A stretch of DNA of 64,000 nt from an uncultured Flavobacteriales bacterium (GCA_913055685.1 CAJXKC010000001.1:1178001-1242000); one strand, 5' to 3'. Counted from the stretch's first letter, positions 9,173-18,396 are shown. Notes: generated by a model from the sequence alone, not told the origin. Program-made: numbers and translations.

Positions 9173-11380
9173 CTAGCTAAGTACCTCTTTAAAAGCAAGC
9201 TCCTGAGACGCCAATACAAATAGGGTGGACGGGAGCTTTTTCGTTTTCAGACTTAGCCCTTCATAGTAGGTGCGGTAATCCAGGCTTTCGTTAGGAATAG
9301 CCATGCCCAACATTACCAAATCAGCACCCTTTGAATCTTCTTCCAAGACCTCGTAGAAATTACGTTCCGGGTCACAGATAACCTTTTCATTGTGGTCGAC
9401 CCGCATCTCCTTTAACAAGGTAGATAGGTTTAAACTTGCACCTTGGGCAGCCTGCTCATTTCGACTCAGCATTTTTACGTTTACCTCGGTGTTTTTCCAG
9501 TTTACACTGCGCTGCAGCATATGGGCAAGCACAATCATAAGCCCTCCGTTTGCTTTGAGTCCGCCCCACCATATATCAATACGCTTGTATGGGTGCTCAC
9601 TAATCGCTTCCGCTTGACGCGCGATAACTACATTTCTCCTCGAGGAATAACAATGTTCGATTAGTTCACAATAGGCCTCCATATTGGCGGGATTCTCTGA
9701 AGCGCCCATCAAAATTGTATTAGGACTAATCGGCCCTAAGCCATAGGTGCTAATCATATTCTTGGTGTCCTGCAATACATTTTGGGCATAGAAAATCCGG
9801 ACTAGGCTGCTTATTCCTCTTTGGTTTAAGTATTCGCGAATATTGGACTCCATTTTATTCTGTCGCTCAACCGCTAATCCGGGTTTGGTAAGGGCCGTGC
9901 AGACGGTCATTAGGGAGCGATTCTGACTAATATCGTGACCCAATTTGATGAGATGCCAGCGCTTGGTGGGAGCCCCAGATAATACCAGCAAATGGGGACG
10001 CCAGTTTTTCGGATCTACATTGCGTTTTATTCTCAAAATAGCGCTGCGCCCCAAAGCCATCCACAAACCTTGCCTTACATCACCAAAAGTGGTTTCCAAT
10101 TCACGCCTTTGCAGCCAGAAATAGAGGATAAGCATAAAGAGAATTGCCATGGCGGTAGCAAAGGCATTAATGAGTAGCATCACCCAAATACAAGCTAAGG
10201 TTCCGAGGAAGGAAAAGAGCCAGTGTACCTTGAAAGTGGGCCTAAAAGAAGGGCTACCTAAGGCCTTTTCTAAAAATGCAGAAACATTGAGTACTCCATA
10301 GGTGGTAAGAAAGAACATAGTGAGGATTGGGGCAACGAGGTTGAGGTTTCCAAAGTAGACGGCTACCAAAGCTAGAGCCAAGGTAAACAGCGTCCCATTC
10401 TGCGGATTATCGTCTTCCCCTTTTCCCTTGCCAAGCCAACGCAGTGATTGCGGTAAAACATTATCTCTAGCTAAGGCTTGCAATACCCGGGGTGCCCCTA
10501 AAATACTGCCAATAGCCGAGCTAAGGGTAGCTCCCCATACTCCCAATAGGATAGCATCGCCCCAAAAGGCAATTTTGCGCATGATTAAGGGGTCGGATAT
10601 TAGGGCTTCGTTTCCAGCTCTAAAGGACAAAACCACCGGTAATAGCATGTATATAAGGTAGCCAGTACCGATAGCCAGAAAAGTACCTCGCGGTATAGAG
10701 CGCTTAGCGTCTTTGAGGTCACCTGACATATTAACTCCGGCCATAATACCAGTAACTGCAGGGAAGAAAACTGCGAATACACGCCAGAAGCCTACTTCAG
10801 CGGCAGCTGGTGTGCCATAAGTAATGCCGGTTTCTTCGATGGGCTGACCAAAGATTAATGACACAATAGAAATGGCGATGGCCGCCATAATAAAGAACTG
10901 GCTGCGGATGGCGATTTTAGCGGAATAGAGTGCTAGGCCTCCAACGCCGACAGTAGTAATTAAGCCCACTAACTTTTGATCGAATTGAGGGAATACCTGT
11001 ACCAAACTTTCGGCAAAGCCAATGGTATATAAAGCAATGGATAAAGCCTGAGCGAGGTATAAGGGGATGCCAATGGCGCCGCCGGTTTCTATACCCAGGG
11101 AACGACTTATCATATAATAGGCGCCACCGGTTTTTACATTCTGATCGGTAGCAATGCTGGCAATGGAAAGTGCGGTTAAGAAGGTAATCGAGGTGGCAAT
11201 CGTTACAATTAGTAGGGTGCCAATCAGGCCAACATTGCCCAGTACCCAGCCAAAACGCAGGTACATAATTACCCCTAAAATGGTAAGGATAGACGGAGTG
11301 TAAACACCCGCAAAAGTGTTAAAGCCTGCCCCTTTTGAGAGGTTTTCGCGTGCTTTTGTAGAGAGGGAGCTCTGGGCCAT
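9173..11380 (-). CDS. SLC12-like cation-chloride cotransporter/APC-family permease
   Basis: A 735-residue membrane transporter. The N-terminal two-thirds carries about 12 hydrophobic segments opening with FAGVYTPSILTILGVIMYLR and TGGAYYMISRSLG, which closely resemble eukaryotic Na-K-Cl/K-Cl cotransporters (SLC12). The last 300 or so residues are soluble and contain SGAPTKRWHLIKLGHDISQ and LVMLGMAIPNE, matching the cytoplasmic C-terminal domain of SLC12 proteins. Known bacterial members are poorly characterised; transport of K+ or amino acids with Cl- is inference. ATG 11380 was chosen over a TTG six bases upstream. It is convergent with rfbB and lies downstream of an M16 peptidase gene (28-base gap). 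Confidence 0.82.
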   Translation of the reverse strand: MAQSSLSTKARENLSKGAGFNTFAGVYTPSILTILGVIMYLRFGWVLGNVGLIGTLLIVTIATSITFLTALSIASIATDQNVKTGGAYYMISRSLGIETGGAIGIPLYLAQALSIALYTIGFAESLVQVFPQFDQKLVGLITTVGVGGLALYSAKIAIRSQFFIMAAIAISIVSLIFGQPIEETGITYGTPAAAEVGFWRVFAVFFPAVTGIMAGVNMSGDLKDAKRSIPRGTFLAIGTGYLIYMLLPVVLSFRAGNEALISDPLIMRKIAFWGDAILLGVWGATLSSAIGSILGAPRVLQALARDNVLPQSLRWLGKGKGEDDNPQNGTLFTLALALVAVYFGNLNLVAPILTMFFLTTYGVLNVSAFLEKALGSPSFRPTFKVHWLFSFLGTLACIWVMLLINAFATAMAILFMLILYFWLQRRELETTFGDVRQGLWMALGRSAILRIKRNVDPKNWRPHLLVLSGAPTKRWHLIKLGHDISQNRSLMTVCTALTKPGLAVERQNKMESNIREYLNQRGISSLVRIFYAQNVLQDTKNMISTYGLGPISPNTILMGASENPANMEAYCELIEHCYSSRRNVVIARQAEAISEHPYKRIDIWWGGLKANGGLMIVLAHMLQRSVNWKNTEVNVKMLSRNEQAAQGASLNLSTLLKEMRVDHNEKVICDPERNFYEVLEEDSKGADLVMLGMAIPNESLDYRTYYEGLSLKTKKLPSTLFVLASQELAFKEVLS

Positions 11381-11408
11381 GCCCAAAGAAACTAAAATTC
11401 ACCGACAA

Positions 11409-12647
11409 TTAGTCTTGAACTTGGTTTCGGAATATCAGCTGACTAAAAGAATCTTCCACAAAAATTTCATTGGCCACCTCGCGCAAGGTTTCTGCCGAAA
11501 TCTGCTCCACGTCCTTTACAATTTCGTCGAAGCTCTCGATGTAATTGTGTTGCAATAAGGATTTCCCGAAGGACATCATAAGAGCGCCATTGTTTTCCTG
11601 AGCCATGGCAAACTGCCCTAATATTTGTTTCTTGGCTTTCGATAATTGCAGGATTCCCAACTTTTGCTCTCGCAGTTTACGCAATTCTTTATGTACCAAA
11701 CTAATGGCTTTATCGGCGGTTCCAGGGTCGGTTCCTAAATAAATTCCGAACAAGCCGGTGTCTAAATAGGGGTGGTAGAATGACTCAAGGTGATAGGTGA
11801 AGCCATAACGCTCGCGAATATTCAGGTTTAAACGCGAGTTCATTCCCGGTCCGCCTAATAGGTTGTTAAGCAAAGCTAAAGGTCGCATCTTATCATCGCG
11901 AGAAGGATAAGCGTGGGTGCCTAATACTACGTGGGTTTGGTAACCAGGTCGACTCTGTTCTAGCCTTTGCGGCTGATGGGATTCAGGTCTAATTAAGAGC
12001 CTTTCGTCGCCAGCACTAAGATCCAAACCCTTGATTTGTGCCTCTAAAAGTTTCTCAAGTCGCTTGCGCGAAATATTGCCAACTGAGCTAAAGACCATCC
12101 GCTCGGCTTGATAATTTCGAGCCAGAAAATCTTTTATATGCTTGCTGCTAAAAGACTTTACACTGTCGATAGTGCCGAGGATGTTTTTTCCTAAACTGTG
12201 ATTGGGAAAAATGATTTCTTCAAAATCATCGAAAATGGCATCAGAAGGATTGTCTTTATAGGAGTGAATCTCATCGATGATTACCTCTTTTTCTTTTTCA
12301 CATTCCTTAGCGGGGAAGGTGCTGCGGAAGGCGATATCACAGATCAAGTCCACTGCGCGCGCATAATCTGGCGAAAGGAAGGTGCTATGGATAACAGTTT
12401 CCTCTTTAGAGGTAAAGGCATTAAGTTCACCGCCCACATCTTCCATGCGGGATAGGATGTGATAGGCCTTGCGCTTTTGAGTTCCTTTGAAAAGACAATG
12501 TTCGATAAAGTGGGCTAAACCCTGCTCATGTTCGAGTTCATCTCGTGAGCCCGCGGAAACCATAAAAGCAAAATGCGCCACCGGCCGATCTATTTGTCGG
12601 TGTACGACCCGAATGCCATTACTTAATCGAAAGATTTCCAGCTCCAT
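11409..12647 (-). CDS. M16-family zinc peptidase
   Basis: A 412-residue pitrilysin/processing-peptidase relative (M16B). The inverted zinc motif HFIEH is at residues 46-50, with the third ligand expected in EKEKEVIIDEI about 75 residues later. The substrate-binding half, including GGPGMNSRLNLNIRERYGFTY, is intact. No signal peptide is seen, so it is probably cytoplasmic, like the YmxG/PepR group, rather than the secreted pair at 32-35 kb. An exact -7 box lies 20 bases upstream. Confidence 0.9.
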   Translation of the reverse strand: MELEIFRLSNGIRVVHRQIDRPVAHFAFMVSAGSRDELEHEQGLAHFIEHCLFKGTQKRKAYHILSRMEDVGGELNAFTSKEETVIHSTFLSPDYARAVDLICDIAFRSTFPAKECEKEKEVIIDEIHSYKDNPSDAIFDDFEEIIFPNHSLGKNILGTIDSVKSFSSKHIKDFLARNYQAERMVFSSVGNISRKRLEKLLEAQIKGLDLSAGDERLLIRPESHQPQRLEQSRPGYQTHVVLGTHAYPSRDDKMRPLALLNNLLGGPGMNSRLNLNIRERYGFTYHLESFYHPYLDTGLFGIYLGTDPGTADKAISLVHKELRKLREQKLGILQLSKAKKQILGQFAMAQENNGALMMSFGKSLLQHNYIESFDEIVKDVEQISAETLREVANEIFVEDSFSQLIFRNQVQD

Positions 12648-12666
12648 ATATTCTGTAAAAGGGCTG

Positions 12667-12674
12667 CAAAGCTA
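12667..12674 (-). promoter_or_regulatory. -7 box for the M16 peptidase gene
   Basis: Minus strand TAGCTTTG is an exact TAnnTTTG match, 20 bases before the ATG at 12647 and just downstream of the terminator that closes the S9 peptidase gene. Confidence 0.45.
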
Positions 12675-12706
12675 CCGAAAGGGCTTTAATAATAAAGCGG
12701 TTGGAA

Positions 12707-12738
12707 AGAAAAAACCCCGCAATAAAAGTGCGGGGTTT
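12707..12738 (-). terminator. Terminator of the S9 peptidase gene
   Basis: A 10-bp stem AAACCCCGCA/TGCGGGGTTT (12712-12721/12729-12738). Read on the minus strand it is followed by a T-rich tract, 20 bases after the stop of the S9 peptidase gene. Confidence 0.85.
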
Positions 12739-12757
12739 ATAGGAGATTTAATAAATC

Positions 12758-14782
12758 TTACTTCAAATAAGTATCCAGCCATTTGAAGAACTGATCGTGC
12801 CAAACTAGTCCGTTCTGTGGGCTTAGAATCCAGTGCCCTTCATTGGGGAAGTATAGGAAACGAGCGGGGACACCACGCAGCTTCGCGGCTTGGAAGGCTT
12901 CCATACCTTGGTTTTCCGGTACACGGAAATCTTTACCACCGTGAATTACGAGCATGGGGGTATCCCAATTCTGCACGTAATCTTTGGGGTCGAATTTGGT
13001 GTAGGTTTCGGCATTGGCTTTGTCCCAGAAAGGACCTCCTAAGTCGTAATTGGCAAAGAACATTTCCTCGGTGCTGAGGTACCAGCTTTCCAAATCGAAT
13101 AATCCACAATGTGAAATGAAGCTCTTAAAGCGTCCTTCATGAATACCGGCTAACATGTAAACCGAATAACCGCCATAGCTGGCGCCAATACAGCCTAAAT
13201 TGTTTTCGTCGGCAAAAGGCTCTTTAGATACATCATCAATAGCGGCTAGGTAATCACGCATCGATTGGCCGCCCCAATCTTTGGAAATTTTTTCATTCCA
13301 CTCACGACCGAATCCTGGTAAACCACGTCGGTTAGGCGCCACTACAATATAACCTTGGGCCGCCATCAACTGAAAGTTCCAGCGGAAGCTGTAGAATTGA
13401 GAAACCTGAGATTGTGGTCCGCCTTGGCAATATAATAGGGTAGGGTACTTTTTATTGGGATCAAAATCTGGGGGGTAAATTACCCAAGTTAGCATCTCCT
13501 TGCCATCACTAGTTTTAACCATGCGCTTTTCAATCTTGCTCATGCCCAAGTTGTCGTATATGGCATCATTCACACTAGTCAGCTTCTGAGCCTCTTTCCC
13601 TTCTTTCACGAAGTAGATTTCGGTAGCATGGTTCATGTCTTGGCGCTCTACCACATAGCCACCTTTTGCGATTTCAAAGTGATTGTAATTGTGGTCACCA
13701 CTACTAATTTTCTCTAATTCATAACCCTTGCGCTCGATTTCTAATTCAAAGATTTGATTGCTCCCCATAGTAGGAATGCCCACCACAAATTCATCGTCTT
13801 CTTCCCAAGCAAAAGAGTTGAAAGTATATTGATCGTAAGCGCCCATTTCCTTCAGCACATGACTTTTCTTGCCTGATTTTAGGTCCATGATGATCAAATC
13901 ATTCACATCGCTCTCATAGCCATTGGTAGCCATACTCAGCCAGGCGATCTTTTTACCATTGGGTGAGAACTGTGGATTCTTATCATAACCCATCATTCCT
14001 TCGGAAAGATTGGTTTCTTGGCCGCTTTCCAAATCAATCATGTAGATATCCGAATTGGTTTGCTCGGCAAATTCTTTACCGCTCAAGCGTTTCGATTCGA
14101 ATACTACTTTCTTTCCATCTGGGCTAAGGGTATAGCTCTCCGAGCCACCGAAAGGAGGAACTGGACAGTCGAAGCTGGTTCCTTCCATTAAGTTTTTATA
14201 ACCACTCGCGGGCTCACCTTTGTAGTCGGTAAAACATAGTTGCATCGACTCATAATCATCCCAAGAGTCCCAATGGCGGTACATTAAGTCATCCATTACT
14301 CGGAATTCTGCCTTGGGTAGATCGGGATACATTTCGGCTGGAGTAGTAGCGGTTTTAAAGGATTTGGAGAAAAGGATACGCAAGGAACCATCTTTCATGG
14401 TGTATGCCTTGCCTCCAGCAATACCGCCTTCCACTGCAGTTAAAGGGCGTAAATCGCTACCGTCCATTTTAACACTATGCAATTGTCCGCCGTGGTTAAA
14501 GGCAATGCGATCATTAATGAAGTGGGCGCCGTACTCGCTACCTTCTAAACTGGTAAGTTGGGTAGTTTTCCCGCTCTTAATATCCATTAAATACAAATTG
14601 CGATTGCCTTTGTTGGCGGCCACATCATAGCGGCTTACACCATAGACATAAGATTTACCGTCGGGTGAAACGGCATCTAGGCTTACGCGTCCTAGTTCCC
14701 ATAATTTTTCTGGGCTCATTACTTGGTCCTGAGCAAAGAGGCTGCCCGAGGCCAAAAGGAATAATCCAATAATCTTTTTCAT
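12758..14782 (-). CDS. S9-family prolyl oligopeptidase/aminopeptidase
   Basis: A secreted serine peptidase of 674 residues. A signal peptide (residues 1-18, ending LFAQ) is followed by a WD40-like beta-propeller (about 25-410) and an alpha/beta-hydrolase domain. The catalytic triad is visible as Ser535 in GASYGG, Asp618 in HGGKDFRVP and His650 in NEGHW. It resembles dipeptidyl/acylaminoacyl peptidases that act on peptides in the periplasm; the exact substrate cannot be read from sequence. Monocistronic: it has its own terminator downstream and the next gene upstream on this strand ends in another terminator. Confidence 0.92.
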   Translation of the reverse strand: MKKIIGLFLLASGSLFAQDQVMSPEKLWELGRVSLDAVSPDGKSYVYGVSRYDVAANKGNRNLYLMDIKSGKTTQLTSLEGSEYGAHFINDRIAFNHGGQLHSVKMDGSDLRPLTAVEGGIAGGKAYTMKDGSLRILFSKSFKTATTPAEMYPDLPKAEFRVMDDLMYRHWDSWDDYESMQLCFTDYKGEPASGYKNLMEGTSFDCPVPPFGGSESYTLSPDGKKVVFESKRLSGKEFAEQTNSDIYMIDLESGQETNLSEGMMGYDKNPQFSPNGKKIAWLSMATNGYESDVNDLIIMDLKSGKKSHVLKEMGAYDQYTFNSFAWEEDDEFVVGIPTMGSNQIFELEIERKGYELEKISSGDHNYNHFEIAKGGYVVERQDMNHATEIYFVKEGKEAQKLTSVNDAIYDNLGMSKIEKRMVKTSDGKEMLTWVIYPPDFDPNKKYPTLLYCQGGPQSQVSQFYSFRWNFQLMAAQGYIVVAPNRRGLPGFGREWNEKISKDWGGQSMRDYLAAIDDVSKEPFADENNLGCIGASYGGYSVYMLAGIHEGRFKSFISHCGLFDLESWYLSTEEMFFANYDLGGPFWDKANAETYTKFDPKDYVQNWDTPMLVIHGGKDFRVPENQGMEAFQAAKLRGVPARFLYFPNEGHWILSPQNGLVWHDQFFKWLDTYLK

Positions 14783-14844
14783 GCTTTTTTAATTGGTGCC
14801 TCGAATTTACAATTTATTAGAGCAGTCATTTCCAGATGCAGCAT

Positions 14845-14881
14845 AAAAAAACCCTGACGCTTGCTGGGCAAGGTCAGGGTT
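14845..14881 (-). terminator. Terminator of the OmpA-family lipoprotein gene
   Basis: A 9-bp stem AACCCTGAC/GTCAGGGTT (14850-14858/14873-14881). On the minus strand a run of seven T follows. This stem sequence recurs in other terminators of the window. Confidence 0.85.
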
Positions 14882-14916
14882 CAAATGATTAGAAGAGCTT
14901 ATAAAGCTGCCTCGAA

Positions 14917-15753
14917 TTATTTTTTAGCTTCTTCCATTCCTTCTTCGATAAGCTCGTAGAACTCATCTAGTTTTGGAAGAATTACAATGCGTGTACGACG
15001 GTTTTGCGCGCGTCCTTCAGCATTATCATTGCTAGCTATAGGCATGTGCTCACCTTTACCGGCAACAGTCATGCGCTTAGGATTAATGCTAAAGTCTTTC
15101 TCAAGAATGCGAACAACAGAAGCCGCTCTTAAGGTACTTAGCTCCCAGTTGTCGGCAAATGGTGCACCATTGCGAACTGATTTATTGTCGGTGTGACCTT
15201 CAACCATGAATTCCAAATCGGGCTGTGACTTCAATACTTTAGCTACTTTACCCAATACTTCTTTGGCTTTACCATTTACAGTAGAGCTGCCACTCGCAAA
15301 TAGTAGTTTATCGGAAATAGAAACATAAACTACTCCTTTTTCTACGTTGATATTAATGTCTTCGTCATCGATACCAACGGTAGCACCTTTAAGGCTAGTA
15401 ACCAAGGCGAAGGTTACAGAGTCACGCTTATTGATGGCGTCCTGTAAACTACGGATGGTCATGTCTTTTTCGCGAATTTGCTCTAATGACTTCTCAAGGT
15501 TTTGAGCTTCTTTCTTAGAAAGAGTTGACAAATTACCAACGTTTTTAAGTAGTTGATAATTAGTTTGCTTCAAATACTCGATTTCCTTGTTTGCATTTTT
15601 ACGATTGTCTAAACAAGCGGCAAGCTCCATGCGAGTTTTGCTAAGTTCATCGTCTTTTGCTTGATACTGATCTTGCAATTCGGTGTACTTCTTCTTGCTT
15701 ACGCAAGCACTAAGTGAAAAGATTGCTGCTAGTACTAAAACTACCTTTTTCAT
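14917..15753 (-). CDS. OmpA-family peptidoglycan-binding lipoprotein
   Basis: A 278-residue lipoprotein. The signal peptide ends in the lipobox LSAC (lipidated Cys17). A long coiled coil covers about residues 22-105, and an OmpA C-terminal domain (about 135-265) follows, with FASGS, the peptidoglycan-binding segment MVEGHTDN, NWELSTLRAASVV and NRRTRIVI. It should tether the outer membrane to peptidoglycan, like Pal or the C-terminal half of OmpA. A -7 box lies 23 bases before the ATG, and a strong terminator follows the gene, so it is transcribed alone. Confidence 0.9.
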   Translation of the reverse strand: MKKVVLVLAAIFSLSACVSKKKYTELQDQYQAKDDELSKTRMELAACLDNRKNANKEIEYLKQTNYQLLKNVGNLSTLSKKEAQNLEKSLEQIREKDMTIRSLQDAINKRDSVTFALVTSLKGATVGIDDEDININVEKGVVYVSISDKLLFASGSSTVNGKAKEVLGKVAKVLKSQPDLEFMVEGHTDNKSVRNGAPFADNWELSTLRAASVVRILEKDFSINPKRMTVAGKGEHMPIASNDNAEGRAQNRRTRIVILPKLDEFYELIEEGMEEAKK

Positions 15754-15775
15754 CTGTGATTTTTGGTTAGAGGCT

Positions 15776-15783
15776 CAAAAGTA
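15776..15783 (-). promoter_or_regulatory. -7 box for the OmpA-family lipoprotein gene
   Basis: Minus strand TACTTTTG, an exact TAnnTTTG match, ends 23 bases before the ATG at 15753. The -33 element is not obvious. Confidence 0.45.
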
Positions 15784-15818
15784 CCAAAAAATATTTGCAC
15801 TCCTAAGCCCTTTGTTTT

Positions 15819-17366
15819 CTAGTTAAACTCAAATTTTTCGTCTTTGTCATTGAAAAAGTGATACTCAAGAAACTTAAAGGAGTCTCGGGGGATTACCTTT
15901 AGATTTCGTTTGTACTTTTTCGACCATTTGCGACGCGTAGAATTAAACAGGCCTTTGGTTAAATAAGCAGCGATAAAGGGATGTAAATGCAGGTAAATGT
16001 TTTTGTCTTTTTCCTGTTTGCTGATGAGTTCAAGTTTATTCTCAATTTCTTCAACAATAAGGATGGGAGCTTCTACCTGGCCATTGCCATCGGGATTATC
16101 TTCTCGGGTTTGAATAGCCATTTCGGGACGAACTCTCTGACGGGTGATTTCCACTAAGCCAAATCGCGAAGGGGGTAAGATTTTGTGCTTAGCTCGATCG
16201 GTTGCCATTTCTGACTTGAGCTTCTCGAACAGCTTTTTACGGTTTTCATTGCGGTGCATATCAATAAAGTCTACGACCACAATGCCACCCATATCCCGCA
16301 ATCGCAATTGACGTGCAATTTCTTCTGCGGCCGACATGTTAACGGCCAGGGCGTTCGCTTCTTGATCTTCTTCCGAATTAGACCGATTGCCGCTATTCAC
16401 GTCAATTACGTGCATAGCCTCGGTGTGTTCGATAATAAGATAGGCCCCTTTGCCCATGCTTACGGAGCGACCGAAGCTGGATTTAATTTGACGTTCGATA
16501 CCGAAATGTTCGAAGATTGGCAGTCTACCTTCGTAGTACTTAACAATCTTCTCCTTTTCGGGCTCAATATTGCGCATATAGTCTTTAACCTCATTGAACA
16601 AGTCGAGATCATCAACTGCAATTGAGTTAAAAGAGTCATTTAAAACATCGCGCAGAAGGGCTGATACGCGGTTTAGTTCGCGTAAAACTCGTTTAGGGGG
16701 CTTTGCTCTTTTGGTATTACGGTGAAGTATTTTCCACTTTTCTACCAATTCTTGAATGTCACTGTCGAGGTCTGCAACCTGACAATCTTGTGCCGCGGTG
16801 CGAACAATTACGCCAAAACCTTTTGGCTTAATGCTCTTCACGAGGCGGCGTAGTCGGTCCTTTTCATCCTTGTCCCGCAATTTGCTGCTAACGCTTACGC
16901 GGTTGGAAAAGGGAACCAATACTACATATCTGCCAGCCAAAGAAATTTCCGAAGTAATACGGGGTCCTTTGGTGGAGATGGGTTCTTTTGCGATTTGCAC
17001 CAACAAGCTGTGGCCTTCGCGCAGAACCTTATCAATACTGCCGTTTTTATCGATGTCTGCCTCCTGCTCAAAGTCGGTCAATGACCAACGTTGTTTACCG
17101 GTGGCAGTGCGTCGGGTAAATTTATTTAAAGAGTTTATCTGCGGACCTAGGTCATGGTAATGCAAAAAGGCATCTTTTTCATAACCCACGTCAACGAAGG
17201 CGGCGTTTAATCCAGGAACGATTTTTTTAATTCTTCCTAAATAAACATCACCAACAGCAAACTCATCTGAATTGTCGTAGTGCAATTCAGATAGTTTACC
17301 CTCTTTAAGTAGCGCAACCGCTACAGAATCGGCAGTACGCGAATTAATTACTAATTCTGTACTCAC
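15819..17366 (-). CDS. rng: Ribonuclease G/E family endoribonuclease
   Basis: A 515-residue Rne/Rng enzyme for rRNA processing and mRNA turnover in the cytoplasm. The N-terminal S1 RNA-binding domain begins at VGDVYLGRIKKIVPGL with FVDVGYEKDAFLH. The nuclease core has IDVNSG and the metal-binding Asp region GGIVVVDFIDMHR. It lacks the long C-terminal scaffold of RNase E, and no CxxC zinc-link motif is visible, as in other Bacteroidota homologues. Start is ATG at 17366. It follows the HU-TPR-COX24-like genes on the same strand, separated by a 113-base gap with a weak hairpin, so it may be read through from them. Confidence 0.93.
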   Translation of the reverse strand: MSTELVINSRTADSVAVALLKEGKLSELHYDNSDEFAVGDVYLGRIKKIVPGLNAAFVDVGYEKDAFLHYHDLGPQINSLNKFTRRTATGKQRWSLTDFEQEADIDKNGSIDKVLREGHSLLVQIAKEPISTKGPRITSEISLAGRYVVLVPFSNRVSVSSKLRDKDEKDRLRRLVKSIKPKGFGVIVRTAAQDCQVADLDSDIQELVEKWKILHRNTKRAKPPKRVLRELNRVSALLRDVLNDSFNSIAVDDLDLFNEVKDYMRNIEPEKEKIVKYYEGRLPIFEHFGIERQIKSSFGRSVSMGKGAYLIIEHTEAMHVIDVNSGNRSNSEEDQEANALAVNMSAAEEIARQLRLRDMGGIVVVDFIDMHRNENRKKLFEKLKSEMATDRAKHKILPPSRFGLVEITRQRVRPEMAIQTREDNPDGNGQVEAPILIVEEIENKLELISKQEKDKNIYLHLHPFIAAYLTKGLFNSTRRKWSKKYKRNLKVIPRDSFKFLEYHFFNDKDEKFEFN

Positions 17367-17422
17367 CTGAAATATTTTAAGCTCGCCTTAGGCGAACATT
17401 AGTACTATAACCGAAACACGAA

Positions 17423-17447
17423 AAGCACCGCAATTAAATGGGTGCTT
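17423..17447 (-). terminator. Weak hairpin between the COX24-like gene and rng
   Basis: A 7-bp stem AAGCACC/GGTGCTT with an 11-base loop. On the minus strand it is followed by very few T residues, so termination would be partial. It could let part of the HU-region transcripts continue into rng. Confidence 0.3.
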
Positions 17448-17479
17448 CAGAAAGTGGTAAATCCTTAAGGATTCACGAA

Positions 17480-17569
17480 TTATTTCTTTTTGTGACGGTT
17501 TTTACGTAAGCGCTTTTTACGCTTGTGAGTAGCCATCTTATGACGTTTTCTCTTTTTACCGCTAGGCAT
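17480..17569 (-). CDS. Small basic COX24/AURKAIP1 (mS38)-like protein, 29 aa
   Basis: A 29-residue, extremely basic protein starting MPSGKKRKRHKMATHKRKKR and ending RHKKK; 20 of the 29 residues are Lys, Arg or His. It matches the short AURKAIP1/COX24-domain proteins annotated in Bacteroidota, whose relatives (mitochondrial mS38, mycobacterial bS22) are small-subunit ribosomal proteins. Start ATG 17569, stop 17480-17482. It lies 11 bases after the TPR gene and before rng. Placement on the ribosome is inference from the family. It is easily missed by gene callers because of its size. Confidence 0.8.
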   Translation of the reverse strand: MPSGKKRKRHKMATHKRKKRLRKNRHKKK

Positions 17570-17580
17570 AACAATAATTT

Positions 17581-18099
17581 TTAATTGGGGTTAATACTTG
17601 CCAATTCTTCACGAATGGCATTTTTAATTTCTTCGTCGCTAAGTACTTCTAGGGCTTCATTCAAACCGTTGATCGCCGCAGCAGTATCACCAATAAATAC
17701 TCTTGAACGCGCTACTAAGAGGTGAGCATCTGGATTTTGTGAATCCACTGCTAGAACTTTGTTAAATCGCTCAATCGCTTTGCTGTACTGACCCGTTTGC
17801 ATACTCATTACGCCCAAGGTGAAATTAGCTTTCACGTTTTCTGGGAATTTTTCGGATACATCCCGGATACTAAGAACCGCTTGCATCGGGGGCAACTCAC
17901 CCGATTCAAGTTGTCGTAATGCTTCATCAACTAAAGAATCGGCAAGGGACTGGCCACTTGCTGAGACCTCACTAGTTTCATGATTATGGTCCTCTGCCAT
18001 GCTAAGCGCATTTTCCGCCTGGGGACTACGCGGCATCAGCATGATTGCAGTTATAAGTAAAACGCCAGCGGCGCCTAATATGATCGGACCACGATTCAT
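17581..18099 (-). CDS. TPR-repeat protein with N-terminal membrane anchor
   Basis: A 172-residue protein. Residues 5-23 form a single hydrophobic segment (LGAAGVLLITAIMLM), then a linker and tetratricopeptide-like helices (about 60-165, with FTLGVMSMQTGQYSKAIERF). No lipobox is seen, so it is probably inner-membrane anchored with the TPR part in the periplasm, or uncleaved. It sits 6 bases after the HU gene and 11 before the COX24-like gene. TPRs mediate protein contacts; no specific partner can be named. Confidence 0.75.
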   Translation of the reverse strand: MNRGPIILGAAGVLLITAIMLMPRSPQAENALSMAEDHNHETSEVSASGQSLADSLVDEALRQLESGELPPMQAVLSIRDVSEKFPENVKANFTLGVMSMQTGQYSKAIERFNKVLAVDSQNPDAHLLVARSRVFIGDTAAAINGLNEALEVLSDEEIKNAIREELASINPN

Positions 18100-18105
18100 G
18101 ATTTC

Positions 18106-18396
18106 TTAGCCAACCTTAACTTTTTTCTTTACAGAGTCAACGAAAGTCTTCGCAGGCTTGAAAGAAGGAATGTTGTGTGCTGGGATAATAATGGTAGTGT
18201 TCTTAGAAATGTTACGACCGGTCTTTTCGGCACGTTTCTTAATAATGAAGCTTCCAAATCCTCTTAAGTACACATTTTCACCAGACTCAAGACTGTTGCG
18301 AACTTCCTTCATGAAAGACTCAACAACGGCTTGAACATCAGACTTTTCCATGCCGGTCTTATCGGTAATTCTGGTAACAATGTCAGCTTTAGTCAT
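18106..18396 (-). CDS. hup: HU/IHF-family nucleoid DNA-binding protein
   Basis: A 96-residue HU-type protein. The N-terminal helices MTKADIVTRI..., the dimer core with RGFGSFIIKKR, and the DNA-binding arm with IIPAHNIPSFKPAKTF are all present. It bends and compacts DNA as a dimer. An exact -7 promoter box (18439-18446) lies 42 bases upstream of the ATG. First gene of HU-TPR-COX24-like(-rng). Confidence 0.95.
   Translation of the reverse strand: MTKADIVTRITDKTGMEKSDVQAVVESFMKEVRNSLESGENVYLRGFGSFIIKKRAEKTGRNISKNTTIIIPAHNIPSFKPAKTFVDSVKKKVKVG

Noticed and set aside
16254-16625. Plus-strand 123-residue frame inside rng
   Set aside because: Antisense shadow of a strongly conserved enzyme; no independent support.
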